Program-made: the position numbers and the translations under genes
Assembly: GCA_016214755.1 (NCBI GenBank)
Contig: JACRNX010000019.1
Span: 1-55,539, forward strand
Direction: 5' to 3'
Source of the DNA: Candidatus Falkowiibacteriota bacterium
GTDB taxonomy: Bacteria > Patescibacteriota > Patescibacteriia > UBA11705 > JABHMO01
DNA: 55,539 nt
The notes under the pieces: generated by a model
Told to the model about the DNA's origin: nothing
Seen by the model: only the letters and a program-made list of their open reading frames with translations
Database searches by the model: none
Shown: positions 18,811 through 27,884 of the stretch, one piece after another
How the letters are laid out: each line of letters starts with the position of its first letter
Position numbering within the stretch: position 1 is the first letter of the stretch

Positions 18811-20688
18811 TTATTTCCACTCCCTCTTTGTTTTAATGTACCATTCATTGATTTGGTTGAAGCGGTTGGCGGGAACAATAATTTCTTTTATATTGAAGCC
18901 CTTGATTTTTTTATTTTGCGGATAAGTATAAGTGGGATTAAAAAGGAAAATCGCTGGCACGGATTCGGCGATCAGGGCCTGGAACTTTTTGTATTTTTCC
19001 GCCCGCGCCTTGTCGTCGCCGATTTTCCGCGCGTCTTCCAGCAATTTATCAACATCCGGATGGTTCAGCGAAGTGAAATTCAACCCCGGATACGTCTTTT
19101 GCGAGGAATGCCAAAATGGGAATGGATCAGGGTCATAGCCGAGAATTTGGCCATAGAGCAAGGTCTCATATTCGCGTTCATTGATAATGTTTTGCGCGGT
19201 CTCTGTATTAATTAAATTTAAATTAACTTTGGCGCCGATTTGCTGCCAGTCCTTTTGCAGTTCTTTGGCGATTTTCACGCTTTCCGGCTGATTAACCGCC
19301 GTTAAGCTGAATTCTAAATAACGGTTTTTCAGTTGGCGCACGGGATAAGGAAAGGCCTCTGTTTCAGTCAGTTTTTCTGATTTATCTTCTTCCTTTTTTT
19401 CCGGTTTGTATTCCGTCAGTTTCCAGCCGAGTTTTTCCAACTCGTTTCTCGCGTGCTCCGCGTTGAACGGGAATTTGACCGTCTCGGCGTTGTAGCCAAG
19501 CGCCCCCGGCAATATCGGGCCGTCAATGATTTGCGCTTCGGCGTTTAAAATTTCGTTCACGATTTTTTCTTTATTGACGGCGTGCGATAAAATTTTTCGC
19601 AGGGTCAAGTCCTTCAGAATCGGATTCTTGTCATAATTGAAAAACACGGCGGTGTATTGTGGCAATTGCAATAAGTTGAAATTCAAATTGCGATTGTTAA
19701 TGATGCGGCCGCGGATTTCTTTCGGCAAATAGCTCAAACCGTCAACTTTTTTGTTGTTCAGGGATTCCACCGCTTGTTCGAAATTATCGTGAAATTTAAA
19801 TGTCAGCTCTTCGATGTGCGCGACGCCGGCGTAATATTTTTCGTTCCGGACGAGCTGGTAGCTTTTAATTTTTCCGTTTTTATTTTTTAAAAACGATTGG
19901 AATTCGTACGGTCCGCTGCCGATGGGTTTTAAATTATATTCGGCTAGCATCATGTTTTCCGGCAAAATGTTTTTCCAAACGTGTTCCGGCAAAATTCCGA
20001 CCGTCAAACTTTCCAGAAACGGCGCGAACATCGTTTTTAACGTGAAGCGGATGGCGTAGTCATCAACTTTTTCCACGTTAATTCCTTGGAAATTAAAATA
20101 TAGCGGCGTTTTTGATTTATTATTGGTGACGCGGGCGAAGGTGAAGATAACGTCGTCAGCCGTCAATTTTTCACCGTCATGCCAAAGCGCGTCTTGGCGG
20201 AGGCGCAGGGTATAGGTTAATTGGTCGTTGCTGACTTCGTAGTTTTCCACCAAATTTTTTTCCAGCCCTTTGTTAGTGAATTTAAAAAGTCCGGCAAACA
20301 TCAGAGTCGTCAAATCCAAATCAACGTCATTGCCTTGGGCGTAGAGGGGATTCAAATATCGCGGTGAGCCGACTAGCGCCTCGGTGTAACTGCCGCCGTT
20401 TTTAGGCAGCAGCTCCGAATGTGTCCAATAAAAATTTATCAGAAATGAAGCGAGAGCGATGATAATTAGCCCGCTTAATATGCGGATGATTATTTTTTCG
20501 AGCGGTGAAAGCAAGAGGGCCGTCAATTTTAATTGAGGCCAAGACGGCAATCTTTTTTTCATTCGCAGTTTCCGCACCAGGTATTCGTCGTGGCTATGAA
20601 ATCGTTTTGTTTTCCGTTTCGCCAGCCGGGCTTTGATTTTTAATTGAAAAGACAAAAATTTGTCCAAAATGAATTTTAGAGAAATCAC
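18811..20688 (-). CDS. ABC transporter substrate-binding protein, peptide family 5
   Basis: 'VGSPRYLNPLYAQGNDVDLDLTTLMFAGLFK', 'YTLRLRQDALWHDGEKLTADDVIFTF'. Confidence 0.9.
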   Translation of the reverse strand: MISLKFILDKFLSFQLKIKARLAKRKTKRFHSHDEYLVRKLRMKKRLPSWPQLKLTALLLSPLEKIIIRILSGLIIIALASFLINFYWTHSELLPKNGGSYTEALVGSPRYLNPLYAQGNDVDLDLTTLMFAGLFKFTNKGLEKNLVENYEVSNDQLTYTLRLRQDALWHDGEKLTADDVIFTFARVTNNKSKTPLYFNFQGINVEKVDDYAIRFTLKTMFAPFLESLTVGILPEHVWKNILPENMMLAEYNLKPIGSGPYEFQSFLKNKNGKIKSYQLVRNEKYYAGVAHIEELTFKFHDNFEQAVESLNNKKVDGLSYLPKEIRGRIINNRNLNFNLLQLPQYTAVFFNYDKNPILKDLTLRKILSHAVNKEKIVNEILNAEAQIIDGPILPGALGYNAETVKFPFNAEHARNELEKLGWKLTEYKPEKKEEDKSEKLTETEAFPYPVRQLKNRYLEFSLTAVNQPESVKIAKELQKDWQQIGAKVNLNLINTETAQNIINEREYETLLYGQILGYDPDPFPFWHSSQKTYPGLNFTSLNHPDVDKLLEDARKIGDDKARAEKYKKFQALIAESVPAIFLFNPTYTYPQNKKIKGFNIKEIIVPANRFNQINEWYIKTKREWK

Positions 20689-20769
20689 AATTTAAATTAT
20701 CGCGTTAATATTTCGCCAAAGGGCCGTCAGGCGCGGGGCAATGCCTCCGCCAGCGCTGATGATGAGAAA

Positions 20770-20997
20770 TTAAGCCCTCACCAAGATGTTAGCCAGAGAA
20801 GAGCTTAAAAATAATATGGAGAAGATAATAGTTAAAATAAAGATGCCGCGCTCAACGCCTCGTTTGGTCCGATAGACATTGGCGATTTCACTGCCGCCAA
20901 AAATGCCGCTCAAGCCGCCGCCGCGGTTTTGCAGTAAAATTAGCGCGATTAACAACACAGCGCAAGATACTTGAATGATGGTAAAGATGTTTGCCAT
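20770..20997 (-). CDS. secG: preprotein translocase subunit SecG
   Basis: 'LLIALILLQNRGGGLSGIFGGS' motif, two TM helices; start reassigned to the internal Met. Confidence 0.85.
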   Translation of the reverse strand: MANIFTIIQVSCAVLLIALILLQNRGGGLSGIFGGSEIANVYRTKRGVERGIFILTIIFSILFLSSSLANILVRA

Positions 20998-21254
20998 AGT
21001 TTTAAGTCTGATGTCAGTAGGCAGTATATCAAAGGGGAAAGGGAATGTCAATTATGAGGGAGTAGGTGGTAGGTTGTAGCTTGTTAGCTTCTTAGGCAAT
21101 TTAGACGAGGTAGCTTCTTAGGTGGTAGCTTATTAGGCAACTTAGACAGGAAAAATACTAATAAGCAAAAAGCTAAGAAGCTAAGAAGCTTTTTAAGTTT
21201 TTTCGTTTTTTGGTTTTTCTGTTTTTTTTGTTTTATGTTATAATTAAATCACTT

Positions 21255-21983
21255 ATGCCGAAGCAGAAGATAGATTTGTTAAAAAAAACGCGGCCATGGT
21301 ACGTTGAATGGTGGGGAAAAATCATCCTCGCGTTTTTGGCGCTGTTTCTCGTTTTTTTGCCGTTTTATTTTTTCCAATTGTATAAAGTTTACAAGCAATT
21401 TAAATCCGGCGAATTTATCAGCGCGGAGGCGCTGGAAAAACAAGCGCCGTATAAAATGGCGTATTTCGTTGATTCAATGAGTCCATCTATAGGGGCGGAA
21501 GATGCGAAAATTACGATTGTCGAGTTTGGTGATTTTAATTGCTCGCGCACGAAAGAAGAAGCTGCGGTTCTAAAGCAAGTAGCCGCTGAATACAAGGATA
21601 AGATAAAAGTGTATTGGCGAAATTATCCTGTTTTCGCGGAAAGTTCCGCGGACCTGGCGCTGGCGTCAATTTGTGCGCATAAGCAAGGGATGTTTTGGCT
21701 GTTTCATGATTATTTGTTTCAGAATCAAGGCGATATCTCTGTCGAAAAGTTGAAGTCAGCGCCGACAGAGCTTGGCTTGGATAAAAAAAAGTTTGAATCA
21801 TGTCTGTCGAACCCGCTGACGCAGGCGCAAATCAAAAAAGATTATTACGCGGCGAAAGACGGCGAAGTGGCCGGCACACCGACGTTTTTTGTCAATGGAT
21901 TTAAACTCCAAGGCGCGATTCCAATCGAAACCTGGCGCGAAATAATTGATAAATTTATTCGGATCTACGAAAAAGATTTATGA
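21255..21983 (+). CDS. DsbA-family thioredoxin-fold membrane-anchored protein
   Basis: 'IVEFGDFNCSRTKEEAAVLKQV...KVYWRNYPV..GTPTFFVNG'; overlaps porG by 4 nt. Confidence 0.8.
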   Translation: MPKQKIDLLKKTRPWYVEWWGKIILAFLALFLVFLPFYFFQLYKVYKQFKSGEFISAEALEKQAPYKMAYFVDSMSPSIGAEDAKITIVEFGDFNCSRTKEEAAVLKQVAAEYKDKIKVYWRNYPVFAESSADLALASICAHKQGMFWLFHDYLFQNQGDISVEKLKSAPTELGLDKKKFESCLSNPLTQAQIKKDYYAAKDGEVAGTPTFFVNGFKLQGAIPIETWREIIDKFIRIYEKDL

Positions 21984-22537
21984 AAAAGATGATGGAAATT
22001 AGGATCCACGGACGGGGCGGCCAGGGAGCGGTGACGGCGGCGGAACTTTTGGCCATCGCCGCTTTTTGCGATGGGAAATTTTCCCAAGCGTTTCCTTCTT
22101 TCGGCGTGGAGCGGCGCGGCGCGCCGGTAATGGCGTTCTGTCGGATCGCCGAAACCCCGATTCGTCTGCGGGAGCAGATTTATTCGCCGGAATACGTGAT
22201 TATTCAGGACGCGAGTTTGGTCGTCTTCGATCCGCAAGTGCTGATTGGCATTGAGAAGTGCTACGCCGTGTTGATTAATTCGGAAAAAACGAACTGGCCG
22301 GAGATTAAAAATAAAAATATCGTTAACATACCGGCGACAAAAATCGCCATTGAAAAAATCGGCAAACCGTTTATCAATACTGCTTTAATCGGCGCGTTCG
22401 CGGGCATGACCGGGGCAGTCAGTTTAGCCGGGCTCACCCGCGCGGTAACGGAAAAATTCGGCGGCAAAGATAATAAAGTGGCAGAAAGCAACGTGGCGGC
22501 GATGGAGGAGGCGTATCGTCTGGTGAAAAAATCCTAA
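21980..22537 (+). CDS. porG: 2-oxoacid:acceptor oxidoreductase gamma subunit
   Basis: 'EIRIHGRGGQGAVTAAELLAIAAF..GKFSQAFPSFGVERRGAPVMAFCRI'. Confidence 0.9.
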   Translation: MKKMMEIRIHGRGGQGAVTAAELLAIAAFCDGKFSQAFPSFGVERRGAPVMAFCRIAETPIRLREQIYSPEYVIIQDASLVVFDPQVLIGIEKCYAVLINSEKTNWPEIKNKNIVNIPATKIAIEKIGKPFINTALIGAFAGMTGAVSLAGLTRAVTEKFGGKDNKVAESNVAAMEEAYRLVKKS

Positions 22538-22778
22538 ATTCGAGATCCTAATTTCTTGACAAATTCGAAATCCGAAATCCTAATTTCTAAACAAATCCTA
22601 AATTCTAAATTCGAAATCCTAAACAAATTCCAATTCCAAAATTATAATTTTACAAAGCATTCTATAAACTGTTTAAAATTTAGATATTGAAGAATTGAGA
22701 TTTGTTTAGAATTTCGATATTCGGATTTTTCCTAAAAATAGATATTGGAATTTAGAATTCTAAGCTATATATTTTTAC

Positions 22779-23060
22779 TTGAATTTATTTATGAAAATAA
22801 ACCTCGCCGTCTCTCCCGGCACAACCAAAGATTGCAAAACCGGCAACTGGCGCGTGTATTATCCTTTGATTGACCATGAAAAATGCATTGCCTGCGGAAC
22901 TTGCGCTCGTGTTTGTCCGGAAGGTTGTGTTTTTCCCGTCAAAGACGAGAAGTCAAAAAAAATATATTTTGAAAAAGATTTAGATTATTGCAAAGGATGC
23001 GGCATCTGCGCGGAAGAATGTCTAGTTAAGGCGATTACTATGGAATTGGAGAGAAGATAG
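22779..23060 (+). CDS. porD: 2-oxoacid:ferredoxin oxidoreductase delta subunit (2x4Fe-4S)
   Basis: 'CIACGTCARVCPEGC' and 'CKGCGICAEECLVKAI'. Confidence 0.9.
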   Translation: MNLFMKINLAVSPGTTKDCKTGNWRVYYPLIDHEKCIACGTCARVCPEGCVFPVKDEKSKKIYFEKDLDYCKGCGICAEECLVKAITMELERR

Positions 23061-23061
23061 G

Positions 23062-23081
23062 TTGTAGTGAGTAGGTTGTAG
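23062..23081 (+). repeat. left arm of 20-bp perfect inverted repeat
   Basis: TTGTAGTGAGTAGGTTGTAG. Confidence 0.9.
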
Positions 23082-23113
23082 TGAGTAGATTAATTGAGAA
23101 GAACATTAATAAT

Positions 23114-23488
23114 ATGGAATTTAAGAGTGCTATCAATTCATATAAAGATTTGATAGTTTGGCAAAAATCCATGGAACTGATAGCAGAAGTTTATAAATTA
23201 ACAAAGCAATATCCTCGTGAGGAGTTGTACATTTTAGCTCGCGAAACCAAACGGTCCGCCATATCCATACCGTCTAATATCGCAGAGGGAAGCCGGCGAA
23301 GCACTAAAAAAGATTACAGGCAGTTTCTATTAATGGCATATGCTTCGGATGCGGAGCTGGAGACTCAAATTGAAATTGCGAAGCGTGTTTTAAATGATTG
23401 CGTTTTGGATTTTACAAAAATTGATTCTTTATTGAAAGAAGTTATGCGAATGTTGAATAAGTTGACGCATGAATTGGAGCAATATTAA
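23114..23488 (+). CDS. four-helix-bundle protein (S23/23S rRNA IVP-like)
   Basis: 'SYKDLIVWQKSMELIAEVYKLTKQYPREELYILARETKRSAISIPSNIAEGSRRSTKKDYRQFLLMAYASDAELETQIEIAKR' is a classic signature of this family. Confidence 0.9.
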   Translation: MEFKSAINSYKDLIVWQKSMELIAEVYKLTKQYPREELYILARETKRSAISIPSNIAEGSRRSTKKDYRQFLLMAYASDAELETQIEIAKRVLNDCVLDFTKIDSLLKEVMRMLNKLTHELEQY

Positions 23489-23513
23489 AGTGAGTAGTGG
23501 TAGTCTTATATAA

Positions 23514-23533
23514 CTACAACCTACTCACTACAA
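23514..23533 (+). repeat. right arm of 20-bp perfect inverted repeat
   Basis: CTACAACCTACTCACTACAA = reverse complement of 23062..23081. Confidence 0.9.
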
Positions 23534-23583
23534 ACTACCACCTAAAATTAGATTTTGCGCTTTAAACTTGTAACTTTGAGTTT

Positions 23584-24720
23584 ATGAGAAAGTGCATCGA
23601 GGGATCATTAGCAGTCGCGGAGGCGATAAAATTATGTCGTCCGGCGGTGGTGGCGGCTTATCCGATTACCCCGCAGACGCATATCGTTGAAGAACTCGCC
23701 AAGTTTAAAGCAGAAGGCGAAGCGGATTTTGAATTTGTCCGCGCGGAAAGCGAATTTAGCGCCGCGTCCATTGTTCTCGGCGCTTCCGCGTCCGGCGTTC
23801 GAACATACACCGCGTCCAGCTCGCAAGGATTGTTGTTAATGACCGAAGTTTTATTCACCATCGCCGGCCTGCGTCTGCCCGTGGTTTTGACTTGCGCCAA
23901 CCGCGCGGTGTCAGCGCCAATCAACATTTGGAATGACCAGCAGGACGCGATGACAATTCGCGACGCCGGCTGGATAATGCTATTCGCGGAAGACAATCAG
24001 GAAGCAGTGGATTTTCATTTGCTGGCGTACAAAATCAGCGAGCAAGTAAAAATTCCGGTTATGGTTAACATGGATGGCTTTGTTTTGACGCACACTTTTG
24101 AGCCGGTTGATATTCCATCGGAAAAAGAGGTAGCGTGTTTTTTGCCGAATTACGCGCCAGCGGCCGGCCAGATTTTAAACGTGAAAAGTCCAGTCAGTTT
24201 GGGTTGTTTCGCCACGCCGGCCGATTACTTAGAGATTCGGCAAGATTTATTTAATGATTTAGTCAGTTCAATGGAAATAATAAAAAAAGAATTGGGAAAC
24301 TTTAAAAAAACTTTCAAACGCGGCAATTCAGAGTTAGTTGAATATTATGGTGATAAAGACGCCGAGATTGTTTTCGCGGCCATGGGTTCAATCGTGGGAA
24401 CAATCAAAGACGCGGTGGATGAACTGAACGCGGCCGGACAAAAAGCAGGGGTGATAAAGATAAAATGTTTTCGGCCGTTTCCGAAAGAAGAAGTAGTGAG
24501 TCAATTATCAAAAGCAAAATACGCGGCGGTGATTGATAAAAATATTTCGTTGGGACAAGAGGGGATTTTAGCGACAGAGATTAAAGCATTAGTTAGAAAC
24601 GACAAAAAAGTCCAGTCGTTTATCGTCGGTCTCGGCGGACGCGACGTGACACGTCAGCATATTTTCGATATATATAAAAAAGTTCAGGATAATAAGGACG
24701 GCGTTTTGTTCGTTGGATAG
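23584..24720 (+). CDS. porA: 2-oxoacid:ferredoxin oxidoreductase alpha subunit
   Basis: 'VAAYPITPQTHIVEELAKF..ESEFSAASIVLGASASGVRTYTASSSQGLLLM'. Confidence 0.93.
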   Translation: MRKCIEGSLAVAEAIKLCRPAVVAAYPITPQTHIVEELAKFKAEGEADFEFVRAESEFSAASIVLGASASGVRTYTASSSQGLLLMTEVLFTIAGLRLPVVLTCANRAVSAPINIWNDQQDAMTIRDAGWIMLFAEDNQEAVDFHLLAYKISEQVKIPVMVNMDGFVLTHTFEPVDIPSEKEVACFLPNYAPAAGQILNVKSPVSLGCFATPADYLEIRQDLFNDLVSSMEIIKKELGNFKKTFKRGNSELVEYYGDKDAEIVFAAMGSIVGTIKDAVDELNAAGQKAGVIKIKCFRPFPKEEVVSQLSKAKYAAVIDKNISLGQEGILATEIKALVRNDKKVQSFIVGLGGRDVTRQHIFDIYKKVQDNKDGVLFVG

Positions 24721-24751
24721 AAGAATATACGGCCAAGATAAAAAATAAATT

Positions 24752-24822
24752 TGTCACCCTTCGAGAACCTCAGGGTGACAAAAAGACGGCCTTTGTCATG
24801 CTGAGGCTCTCGAAGCATGACA
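24752..24822. repeat. family-B palindromic repeats (two)
   Basis: TGTCACCCTTCGAGAACCTCAGGGTGACA and TGTCATGCTGAGGCTCTCGAAGCATGACA. Confidence 0.85.
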
Positions 24823-24838
24823 GGCAATAAACATCATT

Positions 24839-26692
24839 ATGAAATTATCAATAAAAAAAGTATTTATCATTTGTTCCGCGCTTGTTGTTTTGTCGCAGAT
24901 TTTTAGTTTAAGCTATTTTGTTTTAGTTCCAGCAGTATTCGCGGCGGACGAGGGCGCGCCTGATATTACCGGCGCTATTATTCGCGTACCGTTTTGGGAT
25001 TTGCCGGCAGAATTAAAAACATTTAGTTTCGAGCCATGCCCGGAAGAGTGTAAAGCAACTGATCCGTCGGATGTCTGTCAAACGAAACAAAGCAAGACTT
25101 GTTTGAACATTCCTTGGATCGCGATGTACATCGGCGCCGCTTATCGTTATGCGGTTGTCTTGGGTTCGATTTTAGCCGTGTTTATGATTATGCTCGGCGG
25201 AGTGGTATATTCACTCGCCGGCATAAATCAGAATATGGTAAAAACCGGCCGAGATTTTATCAGCGGCGCGGTCATTGGTTTGATTTTACTTTTGGGCTCG
25301 TATATTCTTTTAAATACCATTAATCCGAATTTCATCTCGTTGAAGCCGGTTAAAATTGAAGTGGTGAAGGAGCAAGGAATGATCAAAGAACTGACTTGCG
25401 ATGAAGCGGAGAAGCAGGGCTATACCGTGGATACACCGAATTGGAAAACAAATAATACTTGCGGTCAGGAATTTGATTTAAAGTACGCTGGCTCTGATAC
25501 TACCAAGCAAGTCGCGGGTCAAAAATGCACGAGTACAAGTTGCGGCAACACCGGACTCGCGTGCATTAAAATGGTTGAGACAGGAGATTATCAATGCAAA
25601 TCAGTGCTGATGTACGGAGAAATTATTTATCCGGGTTTTTCTACGCTTCTTGGTTGCGGGCAATTAAAAGAAGCAGTAGCTACAAAGGGGTTTTATGTTG
25701 ATGAATTAATGTTAAAGAGATTTGATATTGAAGGTGATTCGATCGGTATGACTTCTATAATTCCCATCGGACAAAATAAATTCTCATATTATATTGAGAA
25801 AAAAGACATTGTTGACATGACGGGTCCTAATGTGTCCAAATTACAGCCGAGCGATAGGGTTTATCTTTGGATTTCAGTTAATGATGCTGATTTTGGCTGG
25901 CTGGTAGCGACGATAGACGATGATTTTATCGCGGCGCCGTCAATAAAAAATTATACTGGTAAAAATGAAGTTGGGCCAATCGCGATTTGCAATGGAAATA
26001 TGTACAGCGCTTCCTTGGACGCAAGTAATAAAAAGTTGACCTATTTTTCAATTTCAGCATTGACGTGGGACCAATTGAAATCAGCTCCGAACGGTATTCA
26101 CTGGGATATTAATATCACGAAAGATTTTTTTGATTGTGAGGGAGGGGCAACTAAGGATGCTTTGAAAGTTGATTGTGACATTGCCAAGAATGCTGGCACT
26201 GGAAGCAAGGGAGAGAAAGGCGATGTTTGTAAAACAAATTCTGATTGCAAAACAGAATCAGGATTGATTTGCAACAGCGTGACAGGAGTTTGCAGTGTAA
26301 AAGGGCAAACGGATGCTCTATGTTCAATAAACGGTGATTGTGAAGTGGGTTATTATTGCGATAAAACAGGTTCAAAAAATGTTTGCGAATTAGCTGGTCT
26401 TGAAAAAATGAAGTGTGATCCTAGTAACGATAGCTCATGCGGCGCCGAGTTAATATGCACTGATGAGGATGATTTTGCTGATCAACCAATTTGTGTTCAA
26501 GCACCAAAAGCTTGTACTGATGAAGAAGATAATAGCGACTGCAAAAATGTAGATGGATGGTTGGATGGTGATTGTGATGGCGGTTCCTGTGACTGTGATT
26601 TGGATAGTGACTGCGATGAAACTAAGGGATATATCTGCGCGGGTAATCCAACAAGTTTGTACAATAAAAATGCTTCTTGCGTACTAAAATGA
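24839..26692 (+). CDS. secreted Cys-rich protein with TrbC/VirB2-like TM segments
   Basis: Signal peptide; two TM helices 'VLGSILAVFMIMLGGVVYSL' and 'DFISGAVIGLILLLGSYILLNTINPNF'; C-terminal CxxNxDC-type Cys repeats. Confidence 0.7.
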   Translation: MKLSIKKVFIICSALVVLSQIFSLSYFVLVPAVFAADEGAPDITGAIIRVPFWDLPAELKTFSFEPCPEECKATDPSDVCQTKQSKTCLNIPWIAMYIGAAYRYAVVLGSILAVFMIMLGGVVYSLAGINQNMVKTGRDFISGAVIGLILLLGSYILLNTINPNFISLKPVKIEVVKEQGMIKELTCDEAEKQGYTVDTPNWKTNNTCGQEFDLKYAGSDTTKQVAGQKCTSTSCGNTGLACIKMVETGDYQCKSVLMYGEIIYPGFSTLLGCGQLKEAVATKGFYVDELMLKRFDIEGDSIGMTSIIPIGQNKFSYYIEKKDIVDMTGPNVSKLQPSDRVYLWISVNDADFGWLVATIDDDFIAAPSIKNYTGKNEVGPIAICNGNMYSASLDASNKKLTYFSISALTWDQLKSAPNGIHWDINITKDFFDCEGGATKDALKVDCDIAKNAGTGSKGEKGDVCKTNSDCKTESGLICNSVTGVCSVKGQTDALCSINGDCEVGYYCDKTGSKNVCELAGLEKMKCDPSNDSSCGAELICTDEDDFADQPICVQAPKACTDEEDNSDCKNVDGWLDGDCDGGSCDCDLDSDCDETKGYICAGNPTSLYNKNASCVLK

Positions 26693-26693
26693 T

Positions 26694-27668
26694 ATGACCG
26701 ATAAAATGCTATTTAATAGTTTACTTAATCCCGGCCATTCGTCGTGCGCGGGTTGCGGCGAGATTTTGGCGATGCGCCATGTTTTGGACGCGGCTGGTTC
26801 AAACACCATCATCGTCAACGCCACTGGTTGTTCGGAGGTAACGACCTCGAAGTTTCCGACTAGTTCGTTCAAAGTGCCGTGGATTCACGCGAACTTCGAG
26901 AACGCCTCGGCCGTGGCGGCGGGAGTTTGGGCGGCGCTGAAAACAAAAAGGAAGATCCTTCGAGGCTCGTCTCGATTTACATCGGGACTCGCACCTCAGG
27001 ATGACAAACAAAAACAAGCGCAGGATGACAAGGCGGGCAAAATTAATGTTATGGCGTGGGGCGGAGACGGCGCGTTTTTCGATATTGGCTTTGGTTTGCT
27101 CTCCGGCAGTTGGGAGCGCGGAGAAAACATTTTGCATGTTTGTTTCGACAACGAGGCCTATATGAATACTGGCGTGCAAGCGAGCGGCGCCACGCCTTTC
27201 AGCGCGAACACGACGACAACGCCGCCGGACACGAATTCATTTGGTAATGAATTGATGAAAAAAGACATGATTGCTATCGCGCTCGCGCATCGTTGCGTTT
27301 ACGCCGGGACGGCGACAATCGCTAACGTCGTTGACATTGAAAATAAAGTTAAAAAAGCGCTGACACTCGCCGGCCCTAAGTATTTGCAGATTTTAGTCAC
27401 CTGCGTCCCTGGCTGGTACACGGACGCGAAAGACACGATTAAAATCGCGCGCTTGGCGCAGCAAACCGGTGTTTATCCTGTCGTTGAGTTCGTCAATGGC
27501 GAATTATTGGACGCGGTCAAATGTCCGGTCCCGCGGCCAAAAGTCGAAGAATATCTGAAATTGCAAGGCCGTTATAAGCATTTATTTAAATCAGATAAAG
27601 GGCAAGTGATAATTAAAAAAATCCAATCCATGGCTGATGAGAACATGGAAAAGTATAATTTGCAATAA
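26694..27668 (+). CDS. porB: 2-oxoacid:ferredoxin oxidoreductase beta subunit with in-frame repeat insertion
   Basis: 'PGHSSCAGCGEILAMRHVLDAAG', 'AWGGDGAFFDIGFG', 'DNEAYMNTGVQASGATPFSANTTT'. Confidence 0.92.
   Translation: MTDKMLFNSLLNPGHSSCAGCGEILAMRHVLDAAGSNTIIVNATGCSEVTTSKFPTSSFKVPWIHANFENASAVAAGVWAALKTKRKILRGSSRFTSGLAPQDDKQKQAQDDKAGKINVMAWGGDGAFFDIGFGLLSGSWERGENILHVCFDNEAYMNTGVQASGATPFSANTTTTPPDTNSFGNELMKKDMIAIALAHRCVYAGTATIANVVDIENKVKKALTLAGPKYLQILVTCVPGWYTDAKDTIKIARLAQQTGVYPVVEFVNGELLDAVKCPVPRPKVEEYLKLQGRYKHLFKSDKGQVIIKKIQSMADENMEKYNLQ
26956..27007. repeat. family-B palindromic repeat inside porB
   Basis: TCCTTCGAGGCTCGTCTCGATTTACATCGGGACTCGCACCTCAGGATGACA, same module as 51636-51687 and the reverse complement of ~16207-16260. 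Confidence 0.9.
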
Positions 27669-27707
27669 TCAAAAGCATCGTTTATAATATATTTGGAGGA
27701 CGGCAAA

Positions 27708-27794
27708 TTGCGTTTGCTCGTGGAAAAACTTCATCAGCGTCGGATTTTATCCGATGAAGACAAGAAAGAAATCCTTAAATACGAACCGTCTTAA
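27708..27794 (+). CDS. putative 28-aa microprotein (M/LRLLVEKLHQRRILSDEDKKEILKYEPS)
   Basis: TTG start with SD GGAGG 8-9 nt upstream and TATAAT at 27683-27688 with TTGCAA 18 nt before it. Confidence 0.3.
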   Translation: MRLLVEKLHQRRILSDEDKKEILKYEPS

Positions 27795-27884
27795 TAACCC
27801 CCTTTTTCCCCTTATTTTAAGGGGGAAAGTAAATGGAACCGTTTCCGCAGTTGTATATTTAATTTAATATTTAATTTTAAATTT

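Noticed and set aside
22540-22780. AAATTCTAAATTCGAAATCCTA tracts (also 28700-28850, 37260-37370, 41520-41600) as a CRISPR or iteron array
   Set aside because: Irregular AT-rich degenerate repeats without fixed period or spacers; recorded only as low-complexity intergenic DNA.
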